The notes under the pieces: model-generated
The model's input: the letters and a program-made list of their open reading frames with translations, nothing else
What the model was told of the DNA's origin: nothing
Databases searched by the model: none
Part shown: positions 24,630 through 38,017 of the stretch, piece after piece
Numbering within the stretch: the first letter of the stretch is position 1
How the letters are laid out: each line of letters opens with the position of its first letter
From: Glandiceps talaboti
Lineage: Eukaryota; Hemichordata; Enteropneusta; Spengelidae
Assembly: GCF_964340395.1 (NCBI RefSeq)
Contig: NC_135569.1
Span: forward strand, 13,070,019 to 13,134,018
Length of the DNA stretch: 64,000 nucleotides
Reading direction: 5' to 3'
Program-made: the position numbers and the translations under genes

Positions 24630-25320
24630 ATGGAATAAATAGCGTGGCTACGCATAAAAAAACATGTTATACCACTTATCAACTGTTTGAGATCGGTAAT
24701 GAAAAGAAGGCTATTGTAATATGATTCTCCCAAAACAGCTGAACATCAGTAAGCCAGTTCTTCAATTTATAAATCAATCTATTTATGACAAGCACATGAC
24801 AAGCACTATTTCATCATTACAGATATTCAGACCAACTTTACTGTGGGTATAGCTCAGCACAGATGTGACTATTGGAGTGATGATAAAGGACGCTGGAGAC
24901 AAGATGTATGCCGGGTAAGATGACTGAATATACAATTAGATTAAAGTTAAAGAATTTTGGAAATCAATCAAGTTTTAACTTATTTCTATTTCACGTTCCG
25001 TGATTTCACTGAGAGAATACCTAAAAACAGTGACCTATGTTTCATAATGTTTTTCGATTAAACTACACTATATATTCATAATGTCATTAAATAATTTAAA
25101 GTTGAGCAGTGGAACGAAAGTTCTTATCAGGCTGTGTACTTCTGTCATTGGAGTCGATCTCAAAGTTTAAGCGAGCATGTATTTTGAATGTATTTTACAG
25201 TCCACATCCCAATGACATATTATTGCATGACATTTAATAGTGAATGTTTTTTTAATCTCGTAGGTGTCTCCAAGGTCTAACAACAATGCCACGTTGTGTC
25301 TGTGTAATCGTCTGACTTAA
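12523..25320 (+). CDS. Gene B: secreted protein with two FTP domains and GAIN-GPS
   Basis: Thirteen exons: 12523-12589, 16466-16693, 16956-17180, 18021-18248, 18510-18734, 19255-19316, 20717-20807, 21796-22133, 22859-22961, 23121-23245, 24189-24411, 24823-24914, 25264-25320. They total 2064 nt and 687 residues, in frame across every junction. Residues 1-22 are a signal peptide (core LRYVLVSVMLISA). FTP domains lie at about 23-173 and 174-324, a linker at 325-345, a helical stretch at 346-375 and a polycystin-like GAIN region at 376-669. The GPS has Cys653, Trp656, Trp663, Cys668, then CLCNRLT (681-687) and a stop. No membrane segment is encoded. Both FTP domains keep R-x-D-x4-R and a CTHT His region, but the Cys pair has become Gly-Ser. 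The likely role is a secreted, Ca-dependent sugar-binding protein; the role is inferred from domains. Uncertainty: extra exons could hide in the first 3.9-kb intron. Confidence 0.72.
12590..13850 (+). other. Intron 1 of gene B, left part
   Basis: Noncoding. It holds a (CAGA)n tract at 13220-13252 and an AT-rich stretch from about 13410, perhaps the decayed tail of a retroelement. Open frames here are short and lack family features. Confidence 0.4.
13850..16085 (-). mobile_element. DIRS/Ngaro-like retroelement, copy 2 (longest, decayed)
   Basis: On the minus strand this gives, in order, gag-like pieces (about 16050-15600), a reverse transcriptase (about 14850-14300) and RNase H (about 14267-13900). 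The RT shows LPFGAAKSPGIFNH and VYLDDFLII near 14690-14830. A 2-base deletion near 14680 relative to copy 1 shifts the frame. The C-terminal RT block FLGIQLDT...ELQRLVGKLNWA is typical of tyrosine-recombinase retroelements (DIRS, Ngaro). No tyrosine recombinase and no terminal repeats were seen, so the element is truncated. It lies in intron 1 of gene B, antisense to the gene. Confidence 0.7.
14004..14720 (-). pseudogene. Reverse transcriptase / RNase H remnant
   Basis: Two overlapping frames split one enzyme. 14710-14060 carries the RT thumb-like block and 14267-14004 carries an RNase H domain beginning FVTDAS with a YTDN motif further on. The catalytic YLDD of the RT lies just upstream in another frame. 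Frameshifts mean no working polymerase is encoded. Related fragments occur at 1-330. Confidence 0.75.
16160..16272 (-). mobile_element. Short TTA-tailed retro-insertion (first copy)
   Basis: A ttattatattatattctttatttcaggcc block of about 100 bp interrupts sequence that is continuous in gene A near 1150-1160 (catatattcataacc). The same insertion is at about 17715-17822 in the duplicated unit. A related sequence follows the (ATT)n tract at 21530-21620. It looks like the 3' end of a LINE or SINE with a simple-repeat tail, inserted antisense. Confidence 0.5.
17212..17640 (-). mobile_element. DIRS-like gag fragment, copy 3
   Basis: This is the duplicated partner of 15660-16085. Its minus-strand frame 17596-17207 is open for 129 codons starting MDISEEFQKW and is the best-preserved N-terminal gag piece. 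The layout W, GLGT, I..L, L..M, G..C.L...W is SAM-like by eye; this fold call is a guess. Confidence 0.6.
18735..20716 (+). other. Introns of gene B around the linker exon
   Basis: Noncoding apart from exon 19255-19316. It aligns with 2052-3958 of gene A throughout. Small indels (for example near 19700 and 20200) separate the two copies. Confidence 0.45.
21061..21531. repeat. Poly-C, (AT)n and (TTA)n tracts in gene B intron
   Basis: Poly-C at 21063-21076 is followed by (AT)n to about 21114, and (TTA)n lies at about 21461-21531. The (TTA)n tract abuts a sequence (ttctttaattcaggcca) matching the short insertions at 16180 and 17740. It probably marks another antisense retro-insertion ending near 21780. 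Confidence 0.7.
24545..24625. repeat. (CA)n tract in gene B intron
   Basis: gcgcgc followed by about 30 ca units in the intron 24412-24822. The gene A intron has only a short ca tract at 8505-8528 at the matching place. Confidence 0.9.
25264..25320 (+). other. Terminal GPS exon of gene B
   Basis: After the acceptor ctcgtag the frame reads 18 codons ending CLCNRLT and taa. The gene A exon 9145-9201 codes for the identical 18 residues. The stop falls directly after the Thr at the canonical GPS cleavage bond. Confidence 0.7.
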
Positions 25321-25437
25321 TTGACAGAGTATCACATGGTGATATCAGTGATATTGGTAACACAGAATTGATGAGTGAAATGAGCTTCTTGTTGCATTTC
25401 CAATGTGAAATTGACAAAACACTACACACATATACAT

Positions 25438-25720
25438 AAACAAACAAACAAATAAATGCACGCACGCACATACATACATACATACATACATACATACATA
25501 CATACATACATACATACATACATACGCGCGCGCACGCACACACACATACATACATACATACATACATACATACATACATACATACATACATACCTACATA
25601 CACACACACATACATACATACATACATACATACATACTACATACATACATACATACATACATACATACATACATACGTACGTACGTACATACATACATAC
25701 GTATGTCTGTCTGTCTGTCT
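25438..25720. repeat. Compound CATA array 3' of gene B
   Basis: (aaac)n, (cata)n, (gcac)n, (cacata)n and (cgta)n tracts, ending in ctgtctgtctgt. It is the counterpart of 9300-9556 after gene A. A LINE begins at its right edge. Confidence 0.9.
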
Positions 25721-25721
25721 G

Positions 25722-28036
25722 GGAAATATTTCATGTTCATCCAAGGACGTTCTCAACATTTGGCGCCAAGAATATTCCACATTGTATAAAAACCCTATTA
25801 ATGCTAATTTTGACGATAACTTTTTTGAGAGAATGAATGATCATAAACAAGTGTTAGAAGGACATATGGATGATCCATTGTATGAATGTAACTATTTATT
25901 GAATAGAAATTTTACTTTAGAAGACGTTAGAAAAGTAGTTATGAAGGCAAAGAAGGGTAAAACAGTAGGACTTGACAAAATTCCTTACGAAGTGTTGCAG
26001 AACGATGAGGCCATTTCTGTTCTACATCAACTGTATCAATTGTGTTTTGACTCTGGTAAGATCCCTGATGTGTGGAGAAGGGCCATTATTTCACCCATTC
26101 CAAAAGATACAACAAAGGATAACAGAATCCCACTAAATTACAGAGGTATTAGTCTACAATCTTCTGTAGCTAAGTTGTATAGCGCCTTGTTAAATTCGCG
26201 ATTGCTATGCTATCTCGAAGACAATAATATCCTGGTTGATGAACAAAATGGATTTCGAAGAAATAGATCATGTCAAGATCACGTCTTTGTTCTGTCATCA
26301 ATCTTAAGGAATAGATTAGTCAATGGTTTATCTACATTTGTTACTTTTATCGATTTAAAGAAAGCTTTTGATTATGTAAACAGGGACACTTTAATGTATA
26401 AACTGTTAGTAAACAGAGTTGATGGTAAGATGTACAACAGTATCAAAGCTATGTATCACAATACTAATGCTTATGTAAAAATCAACTCTTTATACACGGA
26501 TTGGTTTGAAACGAATATTTAATTGGAGTTCGTCAGGGTGATAACTTGTTCCCCACTTTGTTTAGTTTATTTATAAATGACTTGGCAACTGACTTGAAAT
26601 CAATGCAGAAAGGTGTCAAGATTGGTGAAGATTATGTGCCGTTGCTGCTTTATGCTGACGACATTGCGTTGATATCAGACAACGAAGTACATATGCAGTC
26701 AATGCTTTATTTTGTCTATGATTGGTGCTGTAAGTGGAGGTTATCTATAAATGATGTAAAATCGAAAGTGGTTCATTTTCGTAAAAAGAGTCATGTAAGA
26801 AGTGATTTTGAATTTCATATTGGTAGAAATATTTTGCATTATGTAGATCAATATAAGGACCTAGGAGTAACACTGAATGAACACTTGGATTTTTCGATTA
26901 CATCATCTAGTCTTGCGGATTCTGCCAGTAGAGCCCTTGGTGCTGTAAACTCGAAGTTCAAAGTACTTAAGAATATGGGTTTTAGTAGCTATTCCAAGCT
27001 TTTTGATTCATGTGTATCCCCTATACTTGATTACTGTTCAGCGGTTTGGGGTTTTGGAAAACATGAAAGATGTGATATGATACAAAACCGAGCCTTGCGA
27101 TATTTTCTCGGTGTTAATAGGTTTACCCCAATACATGCATTGACTGGCGATACTGGTTGGCATTCGTGTAGAGTTCGTAGACACATTTCGATGATTAGAA
27201 ACTGGAATCACTTACACTTCAACTTGATGAAAATAGGCTGACCAAGAAAATATTTTTGTGGGATTTTAGTCTCGAAAATTCTAACTGGTCTTCAGAATTT
27301 GGCACTATATTTGATGATTTAAATATAGATAATGAAACTGATTTTGCTGTTGCCAATTGATCTAAAAAATGTAGAACGTAAACTAAGAATTAATTTAGAG
27401 CAAGCTTGGTCAGAAACGGTGCATCATAAACCAAAATTAAGAACATATAGAATTTTCAAAACTAATTACGGTGTTGAACCCTATGTGTCCATGAATTTAT
27501 CACGAGGTCATCGTTCTTTCATGGCTCAGTTCAGATCAGGTGTATTGCCCCTTCGTATAGAAACTGGACGATTCAGAGGGGAACCGATATCTGAAAGAGT
27601 TTGCACCCTCTGCCATGATGATGTCTTCGAAAATGAAGTTCATTTTCTTTTGCACTGTAGTTTTTACAATGACCTTCCGGTTTCTTTTTTTTTGATTTTG
27701 GAGATGAGTACACTGACTTACCTGAAAACGAAAAACTAAGGTACTTGGTAGCAAGAAAAGTGCGGGAAATGACAAGATTTATTGAGAAAGCATTTTTAAG
27801 GAGAAGGAACAACTTGTACATTAATTAATAACTCTTATTTTTGCCTTGAAAATAATATTTTCATTATTGTAAAAAAAGCTCCTCAATCTGTTCCAATTAA
27901 TATGTTTTATTTCACTTTAGGTGACATATAAGCCTATTTGGCTGGGAGGTTGTGTAATGTAAATAGTTTTTTCCTGTAGTCTCTTTACCTCATGTCACTA
28001 TAATAAATGATTCTACTACTACTACTACTACTACTA
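25722..28036 (+). mobile_element. 5'-truncated non-LTR retrotransposon with (CTA)n tail
   Basis: The body runs from a truncated 5' edge at the CATA array to a (cta)n tail at 28013-28036. It codes for a reverse transcriptase and a C-terminal zinc-binding domain, both in broken frames (see the pseudogene entry). A 3' end made of a short simple repeat fits RTE/Jockey/CR1-like LINEs; I do not assign a clade. It lies between gene B and the EF-hand gene, same strand. Confidence 0.85.
25740..27828 (+). pseudogene. LINE reverse transcriptase ORF2, frameshifted
   Basis: Three frames cover one protein: 25740-26519, 26524-27235 and about 27350-27828. Motifs in order are NYRGISL, FIDLKKAFD (catalytic Asp, motif A), GVRQGDNL (motif B), LLYADDIAL (YADD, motif C), and near the C terminus CTLC...HFLLHC, a zinc-binding motif seen in LINE ORF2 tails. 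A stop at 26519-26521 just before GVRQGD, a shift near 27230, another near 27350 and another in the T-run near 27685 inactivate it. The endonuclease domain is missing. Confidence 0.85.
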
Positions 28037-28204
28037 TGTATGTATGTATGTATGTATGTATGTATGTATGTATGTATGTATGTATGTATGTATGTATGTA
28101 TGTATGTATGCATGTATGTATGTATGTATGTATGTATGTATGTATGCATGTATGTATGTATGTATGTATGTATGTATGTATGTATGTATGTATGTATGTA
28201 TGTA
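28037..28204 (+). repeat. (TATG)n array at the LINE tail
   Basis: About 42 tetramers with single-base variants (catg) directly after the (cta)n tail of the LINE. The open frames in it have no coding meaning. Confidence 0.95.
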
Positions 28205-28486
28205 TAAAAATGAAAATAGGCAAATGAATGAATAAAAGAAATTACAAATTCGAGTCACAAAGTTGTCCATGCAGGAGGAATAATTAATTTGTTTCATGAT
28301 TTTCCGTATTTCTAATATTAAATTCAATAGGCGTTGGGTATAAAATAAGAATCGCTTTTATGATATTTACGCTGTTTGACAGTTACAGATGTTACCCAAC
28401 TGACCCCTAAATTTACCTGCCAGACAAGTGCATGAGGGAGATGTTACGTTTGCCAAAGAGATATCAGATAATGTAGAAATGTGATA

Positions 28487-29330
28487 TACTTTACAAAATG
28501 TTGACCATTACATATCCATATCCATACTTGTAAAGATTGACGTTGAGGGCAGTAAAGAGAATACGGCAATAATTTTGTATACGAGACGATGACAAAGCAT
28601 TGGGTACTTTGGTGGTACGATTCATGTCATTTGAGTGCACGTGGTCACACGGCGCCTACTAGCTTGTCGATTTAGTCAATCAGACGAGTGGCAGCAATTA
28701 ACTTACAAAATACTGAAAAAAAATCCTCGCATTAAACTGAAAAAAATGTCCGATCGATTTCCTTTGTAACTTGTATGGAGAGCCGTAGAAATATATACTA
28801 TTATTTGTTTATTGCATTGACAAGTGCAGCAAGTGTTTATATACAATGCTTGAAATGTTCTACAAGCCGTTGGTTTTTTTTTATAATACAGACATTATTA
28901 TGGGATAACATGTGTTGCTTTGGAAAAAAACGCGTTCGAAAGTGAAATATAAGTCTATCCCGTTGGTCTTTGACATTTCCTGGTTTTGTTTCCTTACACA
29001 GGCGGTAATATATGTTAAATTACGACAATCGCTCACCCACAGAGATTTATGTTACTTCAAAGCGACGAATTGTTTACAGTATTTATGTCTCTTCAGCAGA
29101 TTATATATCAGGAAATGTTAGTAGTACATGTAACAAAATATATCTAATGATTAGAAGACAATTATATTTAGTAAGATTTGTCGTCGACTCAGACGATAAT
29201 GAAATGTAGCAACGTTCGAGAAATATTTGGGGAACCAGGCGATGACTTGCAATGTGGCTCAGGCTGAGTTAGTATTTTTGTTGAATATGAAAAAGGGACA
29301 CGGGCTGATTTTATATGATTTTGGTCAACT
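28487..29330. repeat. Noncoding duplicated block, copy 1
   Basis: Matches 30730-31490 with an offset of about 2240 bp: shared landmarks are caaaatgttgaccattac, gtcacacggcgcctactagc, gaaatgttctacaagccgtt and cagcagattatatatc. A weaker third partial copy lies near 31560-31710. No frame is conserved between copies, so it may be an unknown repeat family or a decayed gene. Confidence 0.7.
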
Positions 29331-29950
29331 ATTGGTAATGCTCTAATTTTGAGGAAGGGATAATGAAATGAGTTGCTACTTTTTATAGTTAATCCAGTGG
29401 TGTATAATAAATAATGACCAGGGTAAATTAAAGTCAGTCTGTTCAATAACCCTCTCCCAATTTTATTTCACAAACAAGAAGTCCTCTCAATTTTCTTGTT
29501 TCCCTAAAATCTGACGTCATCGTTCAAAGACATGGGATAAGTTGAAATGCTGTCTAAGGTAAAAATAAACACAAGTCGCAAAAACAAGGTTATACAAGAC
29601 ACTATATTGCTACATATTCACCATTAGTGTTACACCCACAACGACCACTGCTGTATACTTATGTCAAACTTATGCATTCGTTAATTCTCGTCATTTGATC
29701 TAATTATTAAAGTCGAAGGTTTGACCTCGGTAGTATCGCTCAGTAAAAACACAGTTGGCTTACTCCCACATTGATACGTCGTTGCAACACAATTCAAACC
29801 CGAACCGATATTTCTGAGCTTTGAGCGCATGCGTTGTGGCTCTGTGGTTTTTATGCGCATCTCTATTATTAATCTTCAGTCGTAGGAAGTAACAGTTTTT
29901 TCTCATTTTTGAAGATATTGGTACAGTCACCAGATGTTGGAAAATATTTC
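29331..29950. other. Unique spacer without recognised genes
   Basis: No coding frame supported by family motifs and no repeat array. Nothing further seen. Confidence 0.3.
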
Positions 29951-29959
29951 GAAATAGCT

Positions 29960-29960
29960 T

Positions 29961-30017
<57 letters not shown>

Positions 30018-30080
30018 GTCTCTGTCTCTGTCTCTCTCTCTGTCTCTCTGTCTCTCTCTCTCTATCTCTCTCTCTCTCTC
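29960..30080. repeat. (CTGT)n / (CT)n array
   Basis: tctg tetramers grade into tctctg and tctc units, ending at cacgtgacac near 30081. Confidence 0.9.
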
Positions 30081-30209
30081 CACGTGACACTTGGTGTCGT
30101 ACAAATGAACATCTCGGTTTGGCTTATATATTAGCCTCTCTCATCTCACAACATCGGGAACATCGCTGTCAATCAATAATTCAGCTAATGAACCATTCTG
30201 AAAATTTAT

Positions 30210-30501
30210 AGAGTGCCTGTATCCAATACGAAGCAACGTTCAGAGACGCTTTGCAGTTAAATATTGAAAACTTGCATGTTTTGAGGTTCTTACTGAAGGC
30301 ATTGATTGTGAGTGTCTGTCGAACCTCCGGTGACAATTTGTTCCAAAGACGAGGTGCGGCACGTGAGAAAGCACGGCCACCAAAGGAATTTAGTCTGTAA
30401 TTGGGTTCAAACAGGAAGTATTTAACCGATGGCCGAAGTGTGCAGAGATTATGCTTCTCACGGATAGTGTATGATAAGTAAGGCGGTGAAAGACCATGCA
30501 A
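30210..30501 (-). pseudogene. C-terminal fragment of a second LINE ORF2
   Basis: The minus-strand frame 30501-30181 contains PNYRLNSFGGRAFSRAAPRL followed by WNKLSPEVR and a NAFSKNLKT block. This layout (R.FGxRAFSxAAPxLWNxLP...SxxxFKxxLKT) is well known at the end of CR1/L2/Jockey-type reverse transcriptases. Only the tail is present. Opposite strand to the LINE at 25.7 kb. Confidence 0.75.
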
Positions 30502-30729
30502 TATTTATAGGTGGCCAGGAGAACTTTGTAATCAATTCTGTTTTATACTAATAACTACCGTTGGATCGAAAACCCATACGAACCGGCGTCAATCCCTAAC
30601 CCAGTACAAGGGTCCCTGTGTTGCTTATTTCTTCCTATCAGATGTACAGTCATTACAGATTGGAAGAATAGTTTAATATTGTCTTTTTAAGCTGACAAGT
30701 TTTTTAGTTGCGGTTACAATGTAGCCATG

Positions 30730-31490
30730 TCTGTGATATACTTTACAAAATGTTGACCATTACATATATCCATACTTCTAGAAGACTGACGTTAAGGGCA
30801 GTACGAACATACTGCAATATTTATGTTTGACTCGGAGAGACGATGACAAAGCTTTGGATACTTTGGTGGTACGATTTAAGTGCACGTGGTCACACGGCGC
30901 CTACTAGCTTGTCGATTTAGTCAATCAGACGAGTGACAGCAATTAAGTTACAAAATATTGAAAAAAAATCCTCGCATTAAGATGAAAAAAATGTCCGATC
31001 GACTTTCTTTGTAAAATGTATGGAGAGCTGTAGAAATATGTACTATTATTTGTTTATTGCATTGACAAGTGTAGCAAGTTTATTTTGTGTGCTAATACAA
31101 TGCTTGAAATGTTCTACAAGCCGTTGGTTTTTATAATACAGACATAATTATGGGATAACATGTGCTGCTTTAGAAAAAAACGCGTTCGAAAATGAAATAA
31201 AAGTCTATCCCCGTTGGTCTTTGACATTTCCTCGTTTCGTTTCCTTACACAGGCGGTAATAAATGTTTACGACAATCGCTCACCCACAGCGATTTATATT
31301 ACTTCAAAGAGCCAAACTATTTGTGTCTTTTCAGCAGATTATATATCGGGAAATGTAATATAATAATGTTTTAGTAAGATTTCAAGTTGTTGTTGATAAT
31401 GAAATGTAACAACGTTCGTGAAATATTTGTGGATCAAGGCGATGTAATGAAATGTGGCTCAGGCTGAGTTCGCGGTATTTTTGTTGAATA
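30730..31490. repeat. Noncoding duplicated block, copy 2
   Basis: Second copy of 28487-29330, slightly shorter. It is separated from copy 1 by the CT array and the LINE fragment, so those may have been inserted or retained between the duplicates. Confidence 0.7.
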
Positions 31491-31844
31491 TGATCGAGGT
31501 CTTAAAGAGAGTATGTTCCAGTGCAGTATATAGATCGGTAAGATTACCGCGTCCCGCCCCCCTCTCAAACCGACCATAACAAGTTCACGACAGGTACGAC
31601 CATTCACCTAGAGTGATTTATAAGAATTCAAACATCACACCACTAATATGTGTTAGCAGATTATGTATCAGGAAATGTTTTTAGTAGCATACATGTAATA
31701 TTATATCATATAAAAAACCTAGAATATAGCAATATTTCGTAAGATTTGTTTTCGAGTTAGCCGAACCATCAGTGACCCAGAAAAGAGGCATACTAGTACC
31801 GTAGGTGAGAATGGCACCAGGGGGGTACTATTAAGGGTTGTATT

Positions 31845-32195
31845 CTGTGACTGTACCATATGGATGAGGATTAGGTATTTATTTTCGATTTTTAATTTAT
31901 GGAACAATTTTCTTCTTTCGTCCTACTTGAAAACTCGATGTGAAACAACATAGACCAAATCTGTGTTTGTAACTCGCACATTTCAAAGAGCTAACAACTA
32001 AAACGTATGACAAGGTTGTTTTTGTACGTACAAAACAAAGACTTTGAACATTTATTAGTTTTTTGTAATTTATTGAGTTACAAACAAGGACTTGGCATAT
32101 GTTGATTCACATTGATTTTTCAAGTAGGACGCAATGAGAAAATAGTTTCAAAATCCAAAATACATGCCCAATCGTCATCCATATAGTCACTTTAA
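31845..32195. mobile_element. MITE-like fold-back element, copy 1
   Basis: The ends are inverted: gtgactgtaccatatggatga on the left edge and tcatccatatagtcac on the right, about 350 bp apart. Internal halves are also loosely complementary (gtttgtaactc against gagttacaaac). Similar elements lie at 33130-33475 and 43310-43670. There is no coding capacity, so it is a non-autonomous DNA transposon by structure. Target duplication not resolved. Confidence 0.65.
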
Positions 32196-33130
32196 GTAAA
32201 TAAAGCAGCACAGCATCCATATATAGTGACCGCCAAACTAATAACCCCTTCGCATTCTCATCAGTACTAGCCTGTGACTCCCAAGCTAACATGGCTCGAC
32301 AAGCAAATACTGAGCCCGCGGCATCCACAGGTAGCATATCAGCCAATAACCGCGGCATCCACAGGTAACCTATCCGCCAATACAAGCCCGCAGCACCTAC
32401 AGGTACTCGGCATAAATTAGTTACACTGCTAAGATATAGGAAATATCGGTGGCATCAAAATGGTGATAGTTGTCATGCCTGTAGAATGCGTCCCGCCGCT
32501 TTCTTAAGTTTAGTGAGTTCATGTCAGGTTTATTCGATCTCTGTCAAATGTGCAGGTGAAACAACAGTGGTCACGTACGTTTCAGGATGTTATCTAATTT
32601 GTAACTGTGCTATTCCCGGATGCCTTTTAGGAACGAACATGATACCCACAAAATGATATCGATACGACAGACGATTCATACGATTTAAGTTTGGCAATGG
32701 GCCCTAAAGTTATATAAAACTTCTCTCTTTCGCAGAAAAGTGCGTCAGGACAAACCATGTCTAATTATAATTTGTAAACACACCTCTCATGGTGAAAAAT
32801 ATCGTCCGATATCCTCATTATACAAATCAGATCCCGGCCATCTATAAAAACACAGTTCACCGCATCATAAAAACACAGTTCACAACATCATCGATCGCAA
32901 GGACCACAAGTGTCGTACTGTGTACAAAGACGTTCAGACATCTTGACGGATTGGCACTTCTCATACTACCTAACGACTGGGTTCTACTTGAGAAAACGAA
33001 AACAGGTAATCTTTTTTTTCTGGTTTACTCAATTGCTACCAATTTTTTATTTCCGAAAATGGAAGTCCGAACCATAAAATAGCCACTTTGTCACATCTGA
33101 GATGTCAAATTTACCGAAAATCTAATGAAT
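32196..33130. other. Spacer without recognised genes
   Basis: Contains a short internal direct repeat (gcggcatccacaggta near 32310 and 32350; gcagcacctacaggta near 32390) and ataaaaacacagttcac twice near 32845-32885. No gene was recognised. Confidence 0.35.
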
Positions 33131-33475
33131 ATTCAAATTTTATGGATTTTATGGATTGTGTATATATTTTGGATTTTTAATTTATAATACAATTGAAAAA
33201 TCAATGTGAAACAACATATACCAAGTCCTTGTTTGTAACTCAATACATTGCAAAAGATTAATAAAAATTAAAGTTATGTGTGGAATGTTTGTTAATGCAC
33301 ATACAATCACAAATATCTTACCCATTAATTTTTTAGCTTTTTACAATTTATTGAGTTACAAACACAGACTTTTTTGACACTGATTTCAAGTAGGAAGCCA
33401 TTATAAAATCGTTTTATAAATTAGAAATCCAAAATAAATATCCAATCCTCTTCCACATTGTCACTTTAACGGCTT
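33130..33475. mobile_element. MITE-like fold-back element, copy 2
   Basis: Shares caatgtgaaacaacatataccaagtccttgtttgtaactc-type sequence with copies 1 and 3, plus the inverted half gagttacaaacacagactt. Its left end is less clear than its right end (ccaatcctcttccacattgtcac region). Confidence 0.65.
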
Positions 33476-34184
33476 GCCATATGACATAGCGATTCAGTTA
33501 TTTTTTCCCAGCCCGTGTTCGATGTCGCTTACTACTTGTAATCATCAACTCGTAATATTTTTTTATTTTATGTTAGTACTAGCTTTTATTCAAACAAAAA
33601 AAAAGCATGGGGGAGGAGGGATTGTCTTGTTTCTTTTTTAAATGTCATTTTCCTTTGATATGTTCGGACTACTTGATTAACATAGAAGGTCACTGTGTAT
33701 GAGGGATATAACTGCTGATATGATCAACTTCCGGTAGGTCTATAATCTGACATACGGGACGGTGTCTACGAGACCACGCTGACGAGACTATGTCTCGTAG
33801 TAGAGCCCCCGGCATGGCAGCTAATTCTGGGTAACCGGAACTAGATACCGCCGTACTCGCAGACATACATTTGATTTTGAATACCATGGCATTCTCTGAC
33901 GTATTGGTATTAGTCTTGCCGATCGTCAAACAGTCTCATTCAAATTTCAGAAAAAGTGAATGCTGTAGAAATTCCAGATTTCAGAAAAAGCAAATAATGT
34001 AGATATTTCAGGATAAAATAACTCAATTTGGAAATTTACGGAAGTGTCTATCTCCTCGGGTGGTACGCATTTTTAAGAAGTCATATTGCATGTGCTAGTA
34101 CTTGAAAATAGTCATCAATAAATAGTAGAGTAATAGTTTTCAACTAATCATTAATAATTTTCAATTGCTCTTTTTTCAGATCAA

Positions 34185-36342
<2,158 letters not shown>

Positions 36343-37225
36343 TCTTAGCTTGTCGCTCACCAAAGAAATACCAACGTTAAAGTAAATCTTGCTTCTATGT
36401 GTGTCCTAAAAAAATCCTGCCTGTATTTAATCAGTAAATGTTAAATCTTGTACCATTTGACATCCGACTTGATTTCGCATGAAAGTATAAATCCATCACA
36501 TATAAGTAAACTATACAACACCACTATTAGCGAGAAGAATACCACATGGCTTCTCATAATTATTACACTAATTCAGATGCGCTAGACGTATGTATCTTCG
36601 CCAGTGATGAGAGTGACATACTGTCAACTTTAAAATGAAAACAATTGTCGGCGTTAATTTAACCGAGAACGTAGTCACGTGATCAAATCGCGTCTACAAC
36701 GTTGGATCTAAGTTTCCAAATCGTGAATGTACTGTAGAGATGTGTAACCAAGTTTAAAAGTTGACATTAATTAAAGCCTTTTGAAAGAAATTTCAAACCA
36801 TCTGATAATGTATGGGTGTTTTTTTTTAGATTAGAATATCAATGGTATTTGTTGGAGTGAATAGTTATATGAGTAGAAATATTGATGATTGTTGACTATG
36901 TATCCACAGCTGCTCTCCTGTCTGTGTTACTTCATTGATCGAACAATCCAGCTTTGGATGTACTTCTGCATGCATTGGAGAACTTTTGATTCTTAACTCT
37001 TGGCCACCAATTGACCAGTATTGTCATTTCATTGAGTTTATTGTGAGAAGAAACAACATATACATACTAACTCTATTTTAAGCTTGATTCTACACATCTA
37101 CATTCTACACATTTTATGGTGAAATAATAATGGAATGGTGCGCTATAATGGAGTCGACGGTTTCTGAATGTCTCAAACTAAATCGTGGCAATTATTTCAA
37201 AGAGAAATAGTTGTTCTATCAAGTT
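36343..37225. other. 3' flank of the EF-hand gene
   Basis: Presumed 3' UTR and spacer. An attaaa-type poly-A signal is possible near 36765 but not decisive. No other coding signal. Confidence 0.3.
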
Positions 37226-37229
37226 TGAA

Positions 37230-37569
<340 letters not shown>

Positions 37570-38017
37570 AATATTGCTTTAATTTGTTAGTTTCGAACAC
37601 ATCTCTCTTTGATGCAAAAGAAAAATAGTTTTACAAATGTTATTGGCCGAGGGCAAACAGTTTCCATGACAATCTTTCTCTCTCTATATTCAAACAGGCG
37701 TAGATAGTTCTAAGAAGTTTGCCAGAGTAGTACTCGAACAACATTTCTAAACCTTTCAATATTTGATCATTGATTCCCATTAAGTTAAACCATCCTCAAA
37801 GTGACAATATATTGAACTCATTGCAACGTATACTACGCATGCGTGTTCTCTGAATCACTGGTATTTACAGTTACAACTGTGCAACTGAAATACCTTTGTC
37901 CAACTAGTCCCCAATACCAAATACTTCCATGATATCGATGACGTAGACTAGTCTTGTTGATAAATATAGGTTTTGATTTTCACTCGAGCAGATTATGAAT
38001 GGAGTGGGATGGATCGA

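Noticed and set aside
28912-29209. Small overlapping ORFs in the duplicated block
   Set aside because: The second copy of the block (30730-31490) does not keep these frames open.
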